Source: Centipeda flueggei ATCC 43531 (lineage in GTDB: Bacteria > Bacillota > Negativicutes > Selenomonadales > Selenomonadaceae). Taken from it: a stretch of DNA of 59,233 nt. The translations under genes were made by a program, and so were the position numbers. Where the stretch lies: contig NZ_GG694010.1 in assembly GCF_000160695.1 (NCBI RefSeq), forward strand, positions 1 through 59,233. Direction: 5' to 3'. How positions within the stretch are numbered: position 1 is the stretch's first letter; every line of letters starts with the position of its first letter. Of this stretch, positions 1 to 9,439 are shown in pieces. Under the pieces are notes generated by a model. The model was not told the origin of the DNA. It did not search any database and worked only from the letters and a program-made list of their open reading frames with translations.

Positions 1-39
1 CTCCCACGTGCCCGCCGCCCGCATCGGCGCGACTGTCAT

Positions 40-68
40 AATATAACACGTCCCCTTTCGTTCGTCAA
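40..68 (-). promoter_or_regulatory. Divergent sigma-A type promoter firing out of the window
   Basis: On the minus strand TTGACG (63-68) and TATATT (40-45) are separated by exactly 17 bases, a near-consensus housekeeping promoter. It points left, away from thiN, so a leftward gene should begin just outside the window. Position and spacing are seen; activity is inferred. Confidence 0.6.
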
Positions 69-89
69 CCCCTTTTTTGCCTTTTTCGC

Positions 90-118
90 TTTTCGACGAA
101 AAAAACGTGTGATATAAT
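90..118 (+). promoter_or_regulatory. Promoter for the thiN transcript
   Basis: A perfect -10 hexamer TATAAT lies at 113-118, about 40 bases before the thiN start. The -35 is poor (TTTTCG at 90-95 gives a 17-base spacer). It is back to back with the leftward promoter at 40-68. Confidence 0.45.
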
Positions 119-156
119 CATATTCTAGCATAAAGTTCGACAAAGGAACTGTTGTC

Positions 157-894
157 ATGCATGAATACAAACACTATCTCATTCTTCCAACGCTTTACGC
201 TGTACTGCCCTGCCCGTCATCACAAGAGATCGTCTGTATCGGCGGGGGGCGGACACCGGCAAAAAGTTGGCTGACGCAGATCGTGCAGAAATCCGAAAAG
301 GGTGGTACTGACCGCCCCATCTGGGCAATTGATCGCGGAGTGAACATCTGCCAGGTTCTTTCGCTCCCCCCCGCACATCTGATTGGAGACGGGGACAGTG
401 CTGACCGCACGGCATGGACATGGGCAGAGGAACATGGCGCACGCGTACATGCCTTCCCGCCCGCAAAGGATTTTACCGATACGGAGCTTGCACTCAAGAT
501 TGCCGCAGAGCTCATGCCCTGTGCGCTCGTTATCCTGACTGGTGCATTCGGCGGCAGGTTCGACCATCTCACGAGTGTTGCCTCAGTCGCGGCACACGCC
601 GCTCTCCCCTGTATCCTCGCCGATGAGCGTGAGGCACTGTTCTTCCTGCACGGCGACGAATCCTTAACCATCACATGTGACAGTCCTCCGCAGGCGATTT
701 CCCTTCTCCCCTTCACTGAGGAGTGCACCGGCATCACGACAAATGGACTGCGATGGGAGCTGAACGGTTCACAGATACATTCGCACTCATCTACGGCAAT
801 CAGCAACGTCCTCGCCGAGGGCAACATAGAGCATCGCTTCTCCGTCGCCCTCAGACGCGGCATTCTCGGCGTCTATCTCTGTCATAAGGAATAA
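157..894 (+). CDS. thiN: Thiamine pyrophosphokinase (thiamine diphosphokinase)
   Basis: Transfers pyrophosphate from ATP to thiamine to give thiamine diphosphate, the active cofactor, in the cytoplasm. The 245-residue protein shows the family motifs in order: IGDGDS (76-81), KDFTDTELAL (104-113) with its metal and substrate-binding acidic residues, and GAFGGRFDH (129-137), followed by the C-terminal thiamine-binding beta domain ending in an S-AISN segment. Length is a little above the usual 210-230. The ATG has an AAAGGA site nine bases upstream. The TtcA-like gene starts 18 bases downstream, so the two are probably co-transcribed. Confidence 0.9.
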   Translation: MHEYKHYLILPTLYAVLPCPSSQEIVCIGGGRTPAKSWLTQIVQKSEKGGTDRPIWAIDRGVNICQVLSLPPAHLIGDGDSADRTAWTWAEEHGARVHAFPPAKDFTDTELALKIAAELMPCALVILTGAFGGRFDHLTSVASVAAHAALPCILADEREALFFLHGDESLTITCDSPPQAISLLPFTEECTGITTNGLRWELNGSQIHSHSSTAISNVLAEGNIEHRFSVALRRGILGVYLCHKE

Positions 895-912
895 AGGAAG
901 CAACTCAATTCT

Positions 913-1695
913 ATGAACATCAACATCCCGCAGACCTATTTCAGCAAACTCATGCGTGCCGTCGTCGAGTTTGAGCTCATCGAAAACGGTGACCACATCC
1001 TCATCGGCGTCTCGGGCGGCAAGGACAGCATCTTTCTCACCTACGCACTCGCCATTCTGCGCGAACGGCTGAAGAAAGACTTCACCATCGCCGCATTCAC
1101 CGTCAACCCACAGTTCGACGATCCCTTTGACACCGATGTGATTGCGGCGTTCTGCAAGAGCCTCGACGTTCCGTACGAGGTCGTTGACGTTGACATTGCC
1201 GGAGCAATCGCAGAGCAGGAGGAAAAAAGCCCCTGCTTTACCTGCGCCTTCTTCCGCCGCGGTGTGGTCAACCGCTACGCAAAGGAACATCACATGAACA
1301 AGGTCGCCTACGCGCACCATCATGATGATGCAGTGGAGACCTTTCTCATGAGCCTGTTCTACTCAGGACAGCTCAACACCTTCCGTCCCAAGACCTACCT
1401 CGACAAGACGGGCATCACCGTCATCCGTCCGCTCGTCTACTTCCGTGAGCAGGAGATCATCGACGCTATTCCCCTGCACGGCTTCACTCCCATCCCGTCG
1501 CCATGTCCGCACAACGGAAACACCACACGGCAAACCGTCAAAGAGCTTATCGCACGCCTCAGTGCGGAGAATCCAAGCCTCTACAGTCACCTCGCCGCCG
1601 GGATGCGCGAAGGCGCCCTCGGCGAACTCTGGCCTGCGAGCAAAACCCGCAAGGAGATGGAGCATACCTACCGCGCCTTTATGGCGAATATATAA
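913..1695 (+). CDS. ttcA: TtcA/TilS-family PP-loop tRNA thiolase-like ATPase
   Basis: Predicted to activate a tRNA cytidine by adenylation and pass sulfur to it (2-thiocytidine formation). The 260-residue protein carries the PP-loop SGGKDS (34-39), a CxxC pair (C108, C111 in SPCFTC) and a third cysteine in PSPCPH (C198). That is the three-cysteine arrangement known to hold an Fe-S cluster in TtcA. The ATG follows AAAGGAAG. The family also contains ATPases of other substrate specificity, so the tRNA-32 target is an inference from the cysteines and length. It sits between thiN and an AT-rich orphan. Confidence 0.75.
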   Translation: MNINIPQTYFSKLMRAVVEFELIENGDHILIGVSGGKDSIFLTYALAILRERLKKDFTIAAFTVNPQFDDPFDTDVIAAFCKSLDVPYEVVDVDIAGAIAEQEEKSPCFTCAFFRRGVVNRYAKEHHMNKVAYAHHHDDAVETFLMSLFYSGQLNTFRPKTYLDKTGITVIRPLVYFREQEIIDAIPLHGFTPIPSPCPHNGNTTRQTVKELIARLSAENPSLYSHLAAGMREGALGELWPASKTRKEMEHTYRAFMANI

Positions 1696-1716
1696 GAAGA
1701 ATTCCTGGAGAGTAAA

Positions 1717-2268
1717 ATGAATATCGACAACATGTTTTCCTGCCAATCATTTTTATATCTGTCCAAGAAAGCAACCAGAGCCTTGGACAATATTCCCGCC
1801 AGCGGATTCATCTCCATTCACGACACAGAAGCGCTGCGTAAAATTGCAAAATACATTGGATATGAGGAAATCGAAGGAGCGATCCTGTTAGATTATTATG
1901 ATCAGCACATATTGACGTTACAGGAGTGGGATTACATCGACGTGTTATGGAATAACATGGCTGAATCAGTAAATGAATGCCTGCGCACAGGTAAAGCGAT
2001 ATGCAGATTTTGGGGATGTCCGTGCGAAATGTACTTCACCGCTCATGAGAATAATTTCCTTAAGGTTTATACGAATTGGAACAAGAAAAATTATTGGCTG
2101 CCGAAAAAGGAGTTCTTCACAACAATTCTCTGCGGTGCCAATGAATTCTTTCGTTGTTTAAGCTCTCCTCCGTGGCAGCACAGAACGTACGAACCAACAA
2201 TTTCTCGTAATTTTGACATCATGGGCAAAGTCGCAAAATACGGTGACAGTCGGTGGCGTGATGGTTAG
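1717..2268 (+). CDS. Hypothetical protein, AT-rich orphan
   Basis: I do not recognise this 183-residue protein. It is soluble, with no signal peptide or membrane segment, rich in Trp, Tyr, Phe and Asn, and has scattered cysteines (a WGCPC segment near residue 95 and another near 150). The start has a GGAGAG site, and the frame runs uninterrupted to a terminator, so it is likely a real gene. Its composition is clearly more AT-rich than both neighbours, and its codon use (ATA, TTA, AAT frequent) differs from the GC-rich norm here. This suggests later acquisition. It could be a small immunity or orphan phage-type protein, but no motif supports that. Confidence 0.6.
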   Translation: MNIDNMFSCQSFLYLSKKATRALDNIPASGFISIHDTEALRKIAKYIGYEEIEGAILLDYYDQHILTLQEWDYIDVLWNNMAESVNECLRTGKAICRFWGCPCEMYFTAHENNFLKVYTNWNKKNYWLPKKEFFTTILCGANEFFRCLSSPPWQHRTYEPTISRNFDIMGKVAKYGDSRWRDG

Positions 2269-2340
2269 GATAATCTGTAACATCTGTGCAAAATTTGATG
2301 GATAGCTTCCCCCCGCTCCGCACTTTTCTCAATAAACAAG

Positions 2341-2384
2341 AGCTCCGCAGGTCGGTTTCTGTTGCCGATATGCGGAGCTTTTAT
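2341..2384. terminator. Bidirectional terminator between the orphan gene and rel
   Basis: The nine-base arms AGCTCCGCA (2341-2349) and TGCGGAGCT (2371-2379) are followed on the plus strand by TTTATTCTGTT. The minus strand continues CTTGTTT. It lies in the gap between two convergent genes and can stop both. Confidence 0.75.
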
Positions 2385-2388
2385 TCTG

Positions 2389-4608
2389 TTATCCCTCTCC
2401 GCTGCCTGCGCCTAGGGTGCGTGTGACGCGGTAGACGTCCTTGAGCTGGCGGACGCGGGTCATGACCCGCTCGATCTGGTCGATGTTGCTGACGCTGAGT
2501 CCAAGCTGGACGGTGGAGGTTTTATTGCGGCGGTTCGGCGTGGCGTTGATGGTCTGGATGTTGATCTTCATCTCAGACGGCACGGCGAGGATCTCGGCGA
2601 GCATCCCGTTGCGGTCGTTGCAGATGATCTCGATGCCGACGGTGTACTCCTTGTCCAGGCCGATATCCCAGCTCACCTCGATCATGCGCGTAAACTCGGT
2701 ATCATTGAGGACGTTCGGGCAGTCGGAGCGGTGCACGGAGACGCCGCGTCCGCGTGTGATGTAGCCCGTGATCGGGTCCCCCGGGACGGGGTTGCAGCAG
2801 CGTGCGAGGCGCACGAGGTAGCCGCCCTCCCCTTCGACGAGGACGCCATGACTTGCCTTTTTCCGCTTGCCGCGCCGTGGCGTCTTGAGCTCCGAGAGCA
2901 TCTGTGATACCTCGGGCGGAGTACTGTCCTTGATCGCCTGCTGATAGAGCTCAATCAGCTTGGTCATCGCACCGCGCAGGCTGACACCGCCGTAGCCGAG
3001 TGCGGCGAGCAGATCTTCCTCCCCCTGCACATTGAGTTTTTCCGCGACCTTGGCAAGTCGCCCATCCGTCATGAGATCCTTTGCCGCATAGCCAAGACGC
3101 TTTGCCTCATCGCGGATGAGGGTCATGCCGCGCTCGATGTTCGCCTCGCGGTTCTCCCGTTTGAACCATGCGCGTATCTTCCCGCGCGTCGCCGAGGAGG
3201 CAACGGTGTTCAGCCAGTCAGGGCTCGGTCCGCTGCTCGCCTTGTTTGTGACGATGGAGACGATATCGCCGTTCTTCAGCTTGTATTCGAGCGGCACGAT
3301 CTTCCCGTTGACCTTGGCGCCGACGCAGTGATGCCCGATCTCCGTGTGGATGTGATAGGCAAAGTCAATGGGGTTCGAGCCTTTCGGCAGATCAATGACA
3401 TCACCGCGCGGCGTAAAGACAAAGACCTCGTCGGAGAACACGTCGAGCTTCAGCGCCTCAAAGAATTCCTTCGGATCGTCGTATTCCTTCTGGAGGCTGA
3501 CCATCTGACGCAGCCACGACATCTTTTGATCGTTCTCATCGCCCGCGCCGACGCTCCGCCCCGCCTCCTTGTACTTCCAGTGCGCCGCAATACCGAACTC
3601 GGAGATCTGGTGCATCGCCTTGGTGCGGATCTGGATCTCGAGCGGATCCCCCTCCGTCATGACGGTCGTATGCAGGGACTGATAGCCGTTGGACTTCGGC
3701 ATGGCAATATAGTCCTTGAACCGCCCCGGGATCGGCTTCCACATCGCGTGGATGACGCCGAGCACACCGTAGCAGTCCTTGACCGTCGAGACGAGGACGC
3801 GCACCGCTGAGAGGTCGTAGATCTCATTGATGCTCTTGTTGTCCCGCTTCATCTTGCGATAGATGCTGTAAAAATGCTTCGCGCGGCCCTTGATCTCTGC
3901 CTCGATTCCCGCCGCCTCAAGCTGGGCACGGATTTTTTGAACGGCATCCTGAATAAATTCCTGCCGCTCACGCCGCTTCTGCTTAACCTCTTCCACGAGC
4001 GTATAGTATGCCTCGGGTTCCAAATACCGCAGGCAGAGATCCTCGAGCTCCGCCTTGATGCCGGAGATGCCGAGGCGATTCGCGAGCGGCGCATAGACTT
4101 CGAGTGTCTCCCGTGCGATGCGCTGGCGTTTGTCCTCACGCATATACTTCAGCGTGCGCATGTTGTGCAAACGGTCGGCAAGCTTAATCATGATGACGCG
4201 GATGTCCTTCGCCATGGCGAGAAACATCTTGCGGTAGTTCTCGAGTTTGACATCCTCCTTGGACATTGACTCAATGCGCCCGAGTTTCGTCACGCCGTCA
4301 ATGAGCGTCATGACGTTCTTTCCGAATACCGCCTCGATCTCCTCGAGGGTAGTCTGCGTGTCCTCCACCACGTCGTGCAGAAATGCGGCGCATATCGTCT
4401 CATCGTCAAGATGGAGCGTTGTAAGGATATAGGCGACGTGCATGGGATGGACGATATATGGCTCACCCGAGACACGTTCCTGTCCCCGATGAGCGTTTGC
4501 CGCAAATTCGTAGGCGCGTACAATTTTGTTGATATCCGCGTTTGGCTGATATGCGGCAATTTCCTCCAGGATCATATCGAGTGTCACAGGTTTCAGTTCA
4601 TCCGACAT
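2389..4608 (-). CDS. rel: Bifunctional (p)ppGpp synthetase/hydrolase (Rel)
   Basis: Makes and degrades the stringent-response alarmone (p)ppGpp. Domains in order in the 739 residues are: HD hydrolase (~40-150, with HPMHVA and HDVVEDT), synthetase (~225-350, with GRFKDYIAMPKSNGYQS), TGS (~385-450), a helical/conserved-cysteine region, and a C-terminal ACT domain. The RFKD motif and intact HD residues are those of bifunctional Rel enzymes, not RelA-only proteins. I start at the ATG at 4608 (protein begins MSDELKPV), because AGGAGG lies nine bases upstream. The longer frame has no such site. The start overlaps the recJ stop by 11 bases, so recJ and rel are translationally linked. Confidence 0.93.
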   Translation of the reverse strand: MSDELKPVTLDMILEEIAAYQPNADINKIVRAYEFAANAHRGQERVSGEPYIVHPMHVAYILTTLHLDDETICAAFLHDVVEDTQTTLEEIEAVFGKNVMTLIDGVTKLGRIESMSKEDVKLENYRKMFLAMAKDIRVIMIKLADRLHNMRTLKYMREDKRQRIARETLEVYAPLANRLGISGIKAELEDLCLRYLEPEAYYTLVEEVKQKRRERQEFIQDAVQKIRAQLEAAGIEAEIKGRAKHFYSIYRKMKRDNKSINEIYDLSAVRVLVSTVKDCYGVLGVIHAMWKPIPGRFKDYIAMPKSNGYQSLHTTVMTEGDPLEIQIRTKAMHQISEFGIAAHWKYKEAGRSVGAGDENDQKMSWLRQMVSLQKEYDDPKEFFEALKLDVFSDEVFVFTPRGDVIDLPKGSNPIDFAYHIHTEIGHHCVGAKVNGKIVPLEYKLKNGDIVSIVTNKASSGPSPDWLNTVASSATRGKIRAWFKRENREANIERGMTLIRDEAKRLGYAAKDLMTDGRLAKVAEKLNVQGEEDLLAALGYGGVSLRGAMTKLIELYQQAIKDSTPPEVSQMLSELKTPRRGKRKKASHGVLVEGEGGYLVRLARCCNPVPGDPITGYITRGRGVSVHRSDCPNVLNDTEFTRMIEVSWDIGLDKEYTVGIEIICNDRNGMLAEILAVPSEMKINIQTINATPNRRNKTSTVQLGLSVSNIDQIERVMTRVRQLKDVYRVTRTLGAGSGEG

Positions 4609-6586
4609 TTTTTGTCGCCTCCTTTCTCTCCTGATGCTGACGATAGGTCGGCGCATCCATCAGCTCCATTGTACCCTGCGGCGGAACAAAATTCCACCCC
4701 TCAGACGATACATTCAGCACGCCGAGCTCCAAAAAGATCTGCAGGGCGCAGTCCATCGTGTAATGTGAGATATGTTCCATCGTATATGAAAAGCGGTGGG
4801 TAAGCACAGGTGCACTCCCCCGTATCGCCCCATCCTCCGCCGCAAGAGAACGCAGGAAGGCATAGATCCTGCGAAGCAGTTCCCGCTCCGGAAAGATGCG
4901 TTCGTGTGCGGCGGGCGTGACCGTATCCACCATGCACTGCACGGAGCGTTCGCCCTGCCACTCGTTGATGCTCGGCGTATAGGCGAGGTCGCTGTCCTCC
5001 TCCGTCAGCACTGTCGCGAGATCGCCCGCATTCCAGTAAAGTGCCGTGATGTGATGCTCCCGCGTGCCGATGTCCATGCGCAGATGCTTTCCCTCCGCAC
5101 CGATAGACGATGCCTTCTGCGGACGGACGTTCCGCACGCCGAAGATCGGGCGCGGATTTCCCATCCCATACGGCTCCAGCAGAGCCAGCTCCTCCACTGT
5201 CTCGACGGTCCAGTCCGCAGGAGCGGCAAGAGCAGAAACGGCGACCTTCGGGATAAAGTCCTGCGCGGTCAGTCTGGTGCGCACCGCCTCCGAAAAGGCA
5301 CGGCGAAAGTCCGAGAGACGTTCACAGGAGAGTGTCAGTCCTGCCGCCATAGCATGTCCGCCGAACTGGATGAGGGTGTCACGACAGGCGGAAAGTGCCT
5401 CGTAGAGATGCAGTCCCGCGATGCTGCGGCATGAGCCCTTATAGACATCGTCCCGACGCGTGAGGACAATGCTCGGTCGATAATATTTTTCGACCAGGCG
5501 AGATGCCACGATGCCGATTACGCCTGCGTTCCATTCCTCTCCTGCCACGACGATGGCAGGAACATCGGGAGTGAAATCCGCCAGCTGCCGCTCCGCCTCC
5601 GCCAAGATGTCCTGCTCCAGATCACGCCGCTCCGTATTGAGTGCATTCAGCTCCCCTGCCATGCGGGAGGCACACGCCGTATCCTCGGTCAGAAGGAGCT
5701 CTGCCCCATGACGTGCTGTCTCAAGACGGCCTGCCGCATTGAGACGCGGGGCAAGCTGGAATCCGACCTGTCCCGTGTTGATGCTCTTGTCCGCAAGCCC
5801 CGCGACCTCGATGAGGGCGCGGATGCCGACACAGGGGTGCTCTGCCATCTGCCGCAGTCCCATCTGCACAATTTTTCGGTTCTCGCCGACGAGCGGCACA
5901 AGATCGGCGACCGTGCCGAGTGCCGCGATGTCCAGATACTCTGCAAAGGACTCCTCTCTCTCCATCTGCCAAAGTGCCTGAACGAGCTTAAACGCGACAC
6001 CAACACCTGCGAGATTCTTCTCCGGATAGGCGCAGTCTGCACGATGCGGGTTCATCACGGCATAGGCAGACGGGAGCATCTGCCCCGGCAGATGATGATC
6101 CGTGATGACGATGTCCATGCCGCCCGTCGCTTCTGCCACAGTATCCACCGAGGCAATGCCGCAGTCCACCGTCACAAGAAGGCGGCAGCCCTCCCCCGCG
6201 ATCTGCTGCAGGGCATCGGCGTTCAGCCCATAGCCCTCCGTGAAACGGTTCGGGATATAGTAGGAGACATTGCCGCCAAGCGTGCGGATGCTCCGCATCA
6301 GGAGGGCGGTTGCCGTCATGCCGTCCACGTCGTAGTCCCCGTAGATCACGATCGGCTCGTCACGGCGGACGGCACACAGGACGCGCTCTGCCCCGCGCTC
6401 CATATCCGCCATGAGAAAGGGATCATGAAACGGCGTATCCGCGGGGTGGAGAAAAGCTCGCGCTTCCTCTGCCGTGCGGATGCCGCGTTGCCAGAGGAGC
6501 TGTCCGATGATGGGCGTGACGCCGATCTCTGCGGCGAGCGCGTCCCCCTCGTCCGTATGCTGTGCGACGATCCATTCTTTCAGCAC
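4598..6586 (-). CDS. recJ: Single-stranded-DNA exonuclease RecJ
   Basis: 5'-3' exonuclease acting on single-stranded DNA in recombination and mismatch/base-excision repair. The 662-residue protein has the DHH-family motifs YGDYDVDGM (~82-90) and TDHHLPG (~160), the DHHA1 signature GGHAMAAGL in the middle, and a C-terminal extension of the Firmicutes type. I place the start at GTG 6586 because AGAGGAGGAG lies just before it and the protein then begins VLKEWIV, like relatives. Upstream ATG/TTG codons in the same frame have no ribosome site. It follows secF after a 12-bp hairpin and overlaps rel. Confidence 0.9.
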   Translation of the reverse strand: MLKEWIVAQHTDEGDALAAEIGVTPIIGQLLWQRGIRTAEEARAFLHPADTPFHDPFLMADMERGAERVLCAVRRDEPIVIYGDYDVDGMTATALLMRSIRTLGGNVSYYIPNRFTEGYGLNADALQQIAGEGCRLLVTVDCGIASVDTVAEATGGMDIVITDHHLPGQMLPSAYAVMNPHRADCAYPEKNLAGVGVAFKLVQALWQMEREESFAEYLDIAALGTVADLVPLVGENRKIVQMGLRQMAEHPCVGIRALIEVAGLADKSINTGQVGFQLAPRLNAAGRLETARHGAELLLTEDTACASRMAGELNALNTERRDLEQDILAEAERQLADFTPDVPAIVVAGEEWNAGVIGIVASRLVEKYYRPSIVLTRRDDVYKGSCRSIAGLHLYEALSACRDTLIQFGGHAMAAGLTLSCERLSDFRRAFSEAVRTRLTAQDFIPKVAVSALAAPADWTVETVEELALLEPYGMGNPRPIFGVRNVRPQKASSIGAEGKHLRMDIGTREHHITALYWNAGDLATVLTEEDSDLAYTPSINEWQGERSVQCMVDTVTPAAHERIFPERELLRRIYAFLRSLAAEDGAIRGSAPVLTHRFSYTMEHISHYTMDCALQIFLELGVLNVSSEGWNFVPPQGTMELMDAPTYRQHQERKEATKNVG

Positions 6587-6615
6587 GTTTTTCTCCTCCT
6601 CTTCCCACCTCATCA

Positions 6616-6649
6616 AAAGAGCCTGCTCAGCGACCCAAGCAGGCTCTTT
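6616..6649 (-). terminator. Hairpin between secF and recJ
   Basis: A perfect 12-bp inverted repeat (AAAGAGCCTGCT with AGCAGGCTCTTT, ten-base loop) lies directly after secF. The minus-strand tail has only four T, so it may attenuate rather than fully stop transcription into recJ. Confidence 0.6.
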
Positions 6650-6659
6650 CCCTATGAAA

Positions 6660-7577
6660 TCACTCCGCCGCTGCAGGTTTTACCGCAGAGCGGCGATGCT
6701 CCGTCCGATTGCGCAGCTCGATCCAAAGCTGGCTCGCAATGAAGATGGAGGAATAGCAGCCAACCGCAAAGCCGATGAGCAGTGCAAAGGCAAAGTCCTT
6801 CGTCGTCTCGCCGCCGAACCAGTACAGGGCGAACGTCGTGAACAGCACGGTGAACACCGTATAGAGCGAGCGGGTCAGCGTCTGATAGATGGAGCGGTTG
6901 ACCAGCTCGTTCACATCCCCGCCGCGGCGGAAATGCAGTTTCAGATTCTCACGGATACGGTCAAAGATAACGATGGTATCGTTGATGGAGTATCCAACAA
7001 TCGTCAGCAGAGCGGCGATAAACGAAGAGTCAATCTGCCGCTGCGTGAACGAAAAGACTGCCATGACGATGATGATGTCATGGATGAGCGCGAGCACGGC
7101 CGACACCCCAAAACGCCACTCAAAGCGATACGCGACATAGAGGATAATGAGTGCCCATGAGATCACGAGAGCAAGCACGGCGTTCGTAATCAGCTCGCCG
7201 CCGATGGTCGCACCGACCTTTTCCTCGCGCAGCACTGTGTAGGGACCGACATCCTGCGTGAGTGATGCCATGACTTCCTTGCGTTGGTTCTCCTCAAGGT
7301 CGATCGTGCGGATCATCACGTTCTCAGAGGCATCAATTCCCGCCTCTGCACCTGCAAACTGGATCGTGCTGCCGTCCAGATCGTACTTTGCGAGGCTGCT
7401 GCGCACCCCCTGCAAGGTCACAGGCTGCTCAAAGCGCAGATCCATGATCGTGCCGCCCGTGAAGTCGATGCCGAAGTTGAAGCCGCGCACGCACATACAG
7501 ATAATCCCAGGGATAATGACGAGCAGGGAGATCAGAAACCATATTTTGCGATGTCCTGCGATATCGAACTTAGGCAT
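6660..7577 (-). CDS. secF: Protein-export membrane protein SecF
   Basis: Inner-membrane partner of SecD that uses the proton gradient to help preproteins complete translocation through SecYEG. The 305 residues show an N-terminal membrane helix (WFLISLLVIIPGIICMCV), the periplasmic P4-type segment with FNFGIDFTGGT, and five further helices in the C-terminal half with IVGYSINDTIVIFDRIREN, the hallmark RND-like motif. The start at 7577 (MPKFDIAG) overlaps the secD stop by eight bases, and GGGGG-type sequence precedes it. The last gene of the tgt operon before the hairpin. Confidence 0.93.
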   Translation of the reverse strand: MPKFDIAGHRKIWFLISLLVIIPGIICMCVRGFNFGIDFTGGTIMDLRFEQPVTLQGVRSSLAKYDLDGSTIQFAGAEAGIDASENVMIRTIDLEENQRKEVMASLTQDVGPYTVLREEKVGATIGGELITNAVLALVISWALIILYVAYRFEWRFGVSAVLALIHDIIIVMAVFSFTQRQIDSSFIAALLTIVGYSINDTIVIFDRIRENLKLHFRRGGDVNELVNRSIYQTLTRSLYTVFTVLFTTFALYWFGGETTKDFAFALLIGFAVGCYSSIFIASQLWIELRNRTEHRRSAVKPAAAE

Positions 7578-8826
7578 TCTTCTCAGCCCCCTTCTTTCCC
7601 TCGAGCATAAAGCCCGTCGCACCATAGAGGCGCGGATTCTCTGACAGCTTCGAGTTGATCATCAGCTTGAGCATGAACTGCGTCAGCGTGATCGCCGTAA
7701 ACATGGAGAGAATCGTGCCGACGCCAAGCGTGATGGCAAAGCCGCGTATCGTCCCCGTCCCGAGGAAGAAGAGCACACCCGCCGCGATCAGCGTCGTGAC
7801 ATTCGAGTCAAAGATCGTTGTAAATGCACGCTTGAACCCCGCGTCCATGGCAAGGCGCAGGGACTTCCCATTGATCTGATACTCCTCTTTGAAGTGCTCA
7901 AAGATGAGCACGTTCGCATCCACCGCCATGCCGATGGAGAGGATGATGCCCGCAACGCCCGGGAGAGTCAGGGTTGCATCCATCAGGTAGAGGATACCGA
8001 GCAGCATGATCGTATATGCCATCAGTGCCACGTCGGCAATGAACCCCGAGAAATGATAGAAGAAAATCATGAAGACGACGACCGCACCAAGGCCGACCGC
8101 AAAGGCGAACTGGGACTTGTCCTTCGAGTCCTGTCCGAGCGTCGGGCCGACCGTGCGCGTCTCGATGATCTCGACCTTCACGGGCAGTGCGCCGCTGCGC
8201 AGGACGACGGCGAGATTCTGTGCCTCCTCGAGCGTCTTCTGTCCCGTGATCTCCGCACGTCCGCCGAGAATCGGCTCGCGTACGTTCGGCGCAGTGAGTA
8301 CCTCACCGTCAAGCAGGATCGCAATCGTACGCCCAACGTTCTTCATCGTCAGGTCGGCGAATTTCTGTGCACCCTCATCTGAGAACTCGAGGTTGACGAC
8401 GTTCTGCCCCGTCTGCGGATTCGTCGATGCCTGTGCATCTTTCAGATCGGTACCGGTCAGGACGGTATTTCCTTCCTCATCACGGAACTCGAGCATCGCC
8501 GTCTTGCCAATGGTCTTGATCGCTGCATCGGGATCCTTGACGCCCGGCAGCTCGATGATGACGCGCCGCTCACCCTCGCGCTGGATGATCGGCTCGGTGA
8601 GGCCAAGTGCATTGACGCGCTTCTCCATGATCGCCACCACGCGGTTCATCGCATCGTCGTTGACCTGTGCCTGTTCCGTATCGACCGCCTCCAGGACGAC
8701 GTGTGTACCGCCCTGCAGGTCAAGCCCCTGTCGTATGGAGCTCGCAAGCGGCCGAACGCACACAAAAAAAGCTGCGATGATGACGGCGACCGTAATCACC
8801 AGCTTTAACAGACTATGTTGTCTCAA
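7570..8826 (-). CDS. secD: Protein-export membrane protein SecD
   Basis: Forms the SecDF translocation motor with the next gene. The 418 residues contain an N-terminal membrane helix, GLDLQGGTHVVLE (~34-46), the periplasmic P1 head, and six membrane helices in the C-terminal half with MAVDANVLIFEHFKEE. The start is TTG at 8826, with GAGGGG nine bases upstream. No ATG or GTG fits the conserved N-terminus. It begins six bases after the stop of the formyl-THF cyclo-ligase gene. Confidence 0.92.
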   Translation of the reverse strand: MRQHSLLKLVITVAVIIAAFFVCVRPLASSIRQGLDLQGGTHVVLEAVDTEQAQVNDDAMNRVVAIMEKRVNALGLTEPIIQREGERRVIIELPGVKDPDAAIKTIGKTAMLEFRDEEGNTVLTGTDLKDAQASTNPQTGQNVVNLEFSDEGAQKFADLTMKNVGRTIAILLDGEVLTAPNVREPILGGRAEITGQKTLEEAQNLAVVLRSGALPVKVEIIETRTVGPTLGQDSKDKSQFAFAVGLGAVVVFMIFFYHFSGFIADVALMAYTIMLLGILYLMDATLTLPGVAGIILSIGMAVDANVLIFEHFKEEYQINGKSLRLAMDAGFKRAFTTIFDSNVTTLIAAGVLFFLGTGTIRGFAITLGVGTILSMFTAITLTQFMLKLMINSKLSENPRLYGATGFMLEGKKGAEKNA

Positions 8827-8832
8827 CAGCCT

Positions 8833-9429
8833 TTACCCCTCTTTCACTCTGCCGTTTCGGCAGTCCATGCTGCGCCGCTCGGTCAGAATCCGATCAACGC
8901 GTGCATCCCACGCCGCCATGGGAACGGCAGGAACGATCTGAAAATCAAATGCCAGAACGAGACGTTCCGCATGCACTGCACGCGGCAGGAAGCGGTCATA
9001 ATATCCGCCGCCCAGTCCCAGCCGTCCGCCGTCTGCATCAAACGCCGCACCGGGGACGATGACGACATCGATCTCCTCGGGCGGAATCTGCGCCCCACGT
9101 GCAGGATCAGGTGTCGGTATATCAAATGCACCATCGATCAGAGCATCCATGGCAGCCAGTTCCCGTGCCTCCATTGTGCCGCGCCCTGTGATCTCGGGCA
9201 AAGCGATGCGTTTCCCCGCAGAGATCAGCTTCTCCATCAGCGGAAAGAGATCAATCTCCTCCGGCATGGATGCATAGAGCATGACTGTTCCTGCCCGCTT
9301 CAGCTCCGGCAGGACCTGCGCCGTAATGATGCCGCCCGCGTGCGTCCGCTGCTCCGGTGAAACTGCACGGCGGCGGCTCAGCATCTCCCGCCGCAGAGCC
9401 TTTTTCTCAGCACGTATATCCTCTGCCAT
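8833..9429 (-). CDS. 5-formyltetrahydrofolate cyclo-ligase
   Basis: ATP-dependent conversion of 5-formyl-THF to 5,10-methenyl-THF, recycling a dead-end folate. The ~198-residue protein begins with the basic KKALRREMLSRR segment and ends with the family signature PGAAFDADGGRLGLGGGYYDRFL, which holds the ATP-binding glycines. Start choice is not certain: ATG 9429 and GTG 9432 are adjacent, and AGGAG in the end of yajC (13 or 10 bases away) could serve either. It sits inside the Sec/Tgt operon, where it has no obvious mechanistic tie. Confidence 0.88.
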   Translation of the reverse strand: MAEDIRAEKKALRREMLSRRRAVSPEQRTHAGGIITAQVLPELKRAGTVMLYASMPEEIDLFPLMEKLISAGKRIALPEITGRGTMEARELAAMDALIDGAFDIPTPDPARGAQIPPEEIDVVIVPGAAFDADGGRLGLGGGYYDRFLPRAVHAERLVLAFDFQIVPAVPMAAWDARVDRILTERRSMDCRNGRVKEG

Positions 9430-9439
9430 CACAGCGGAT

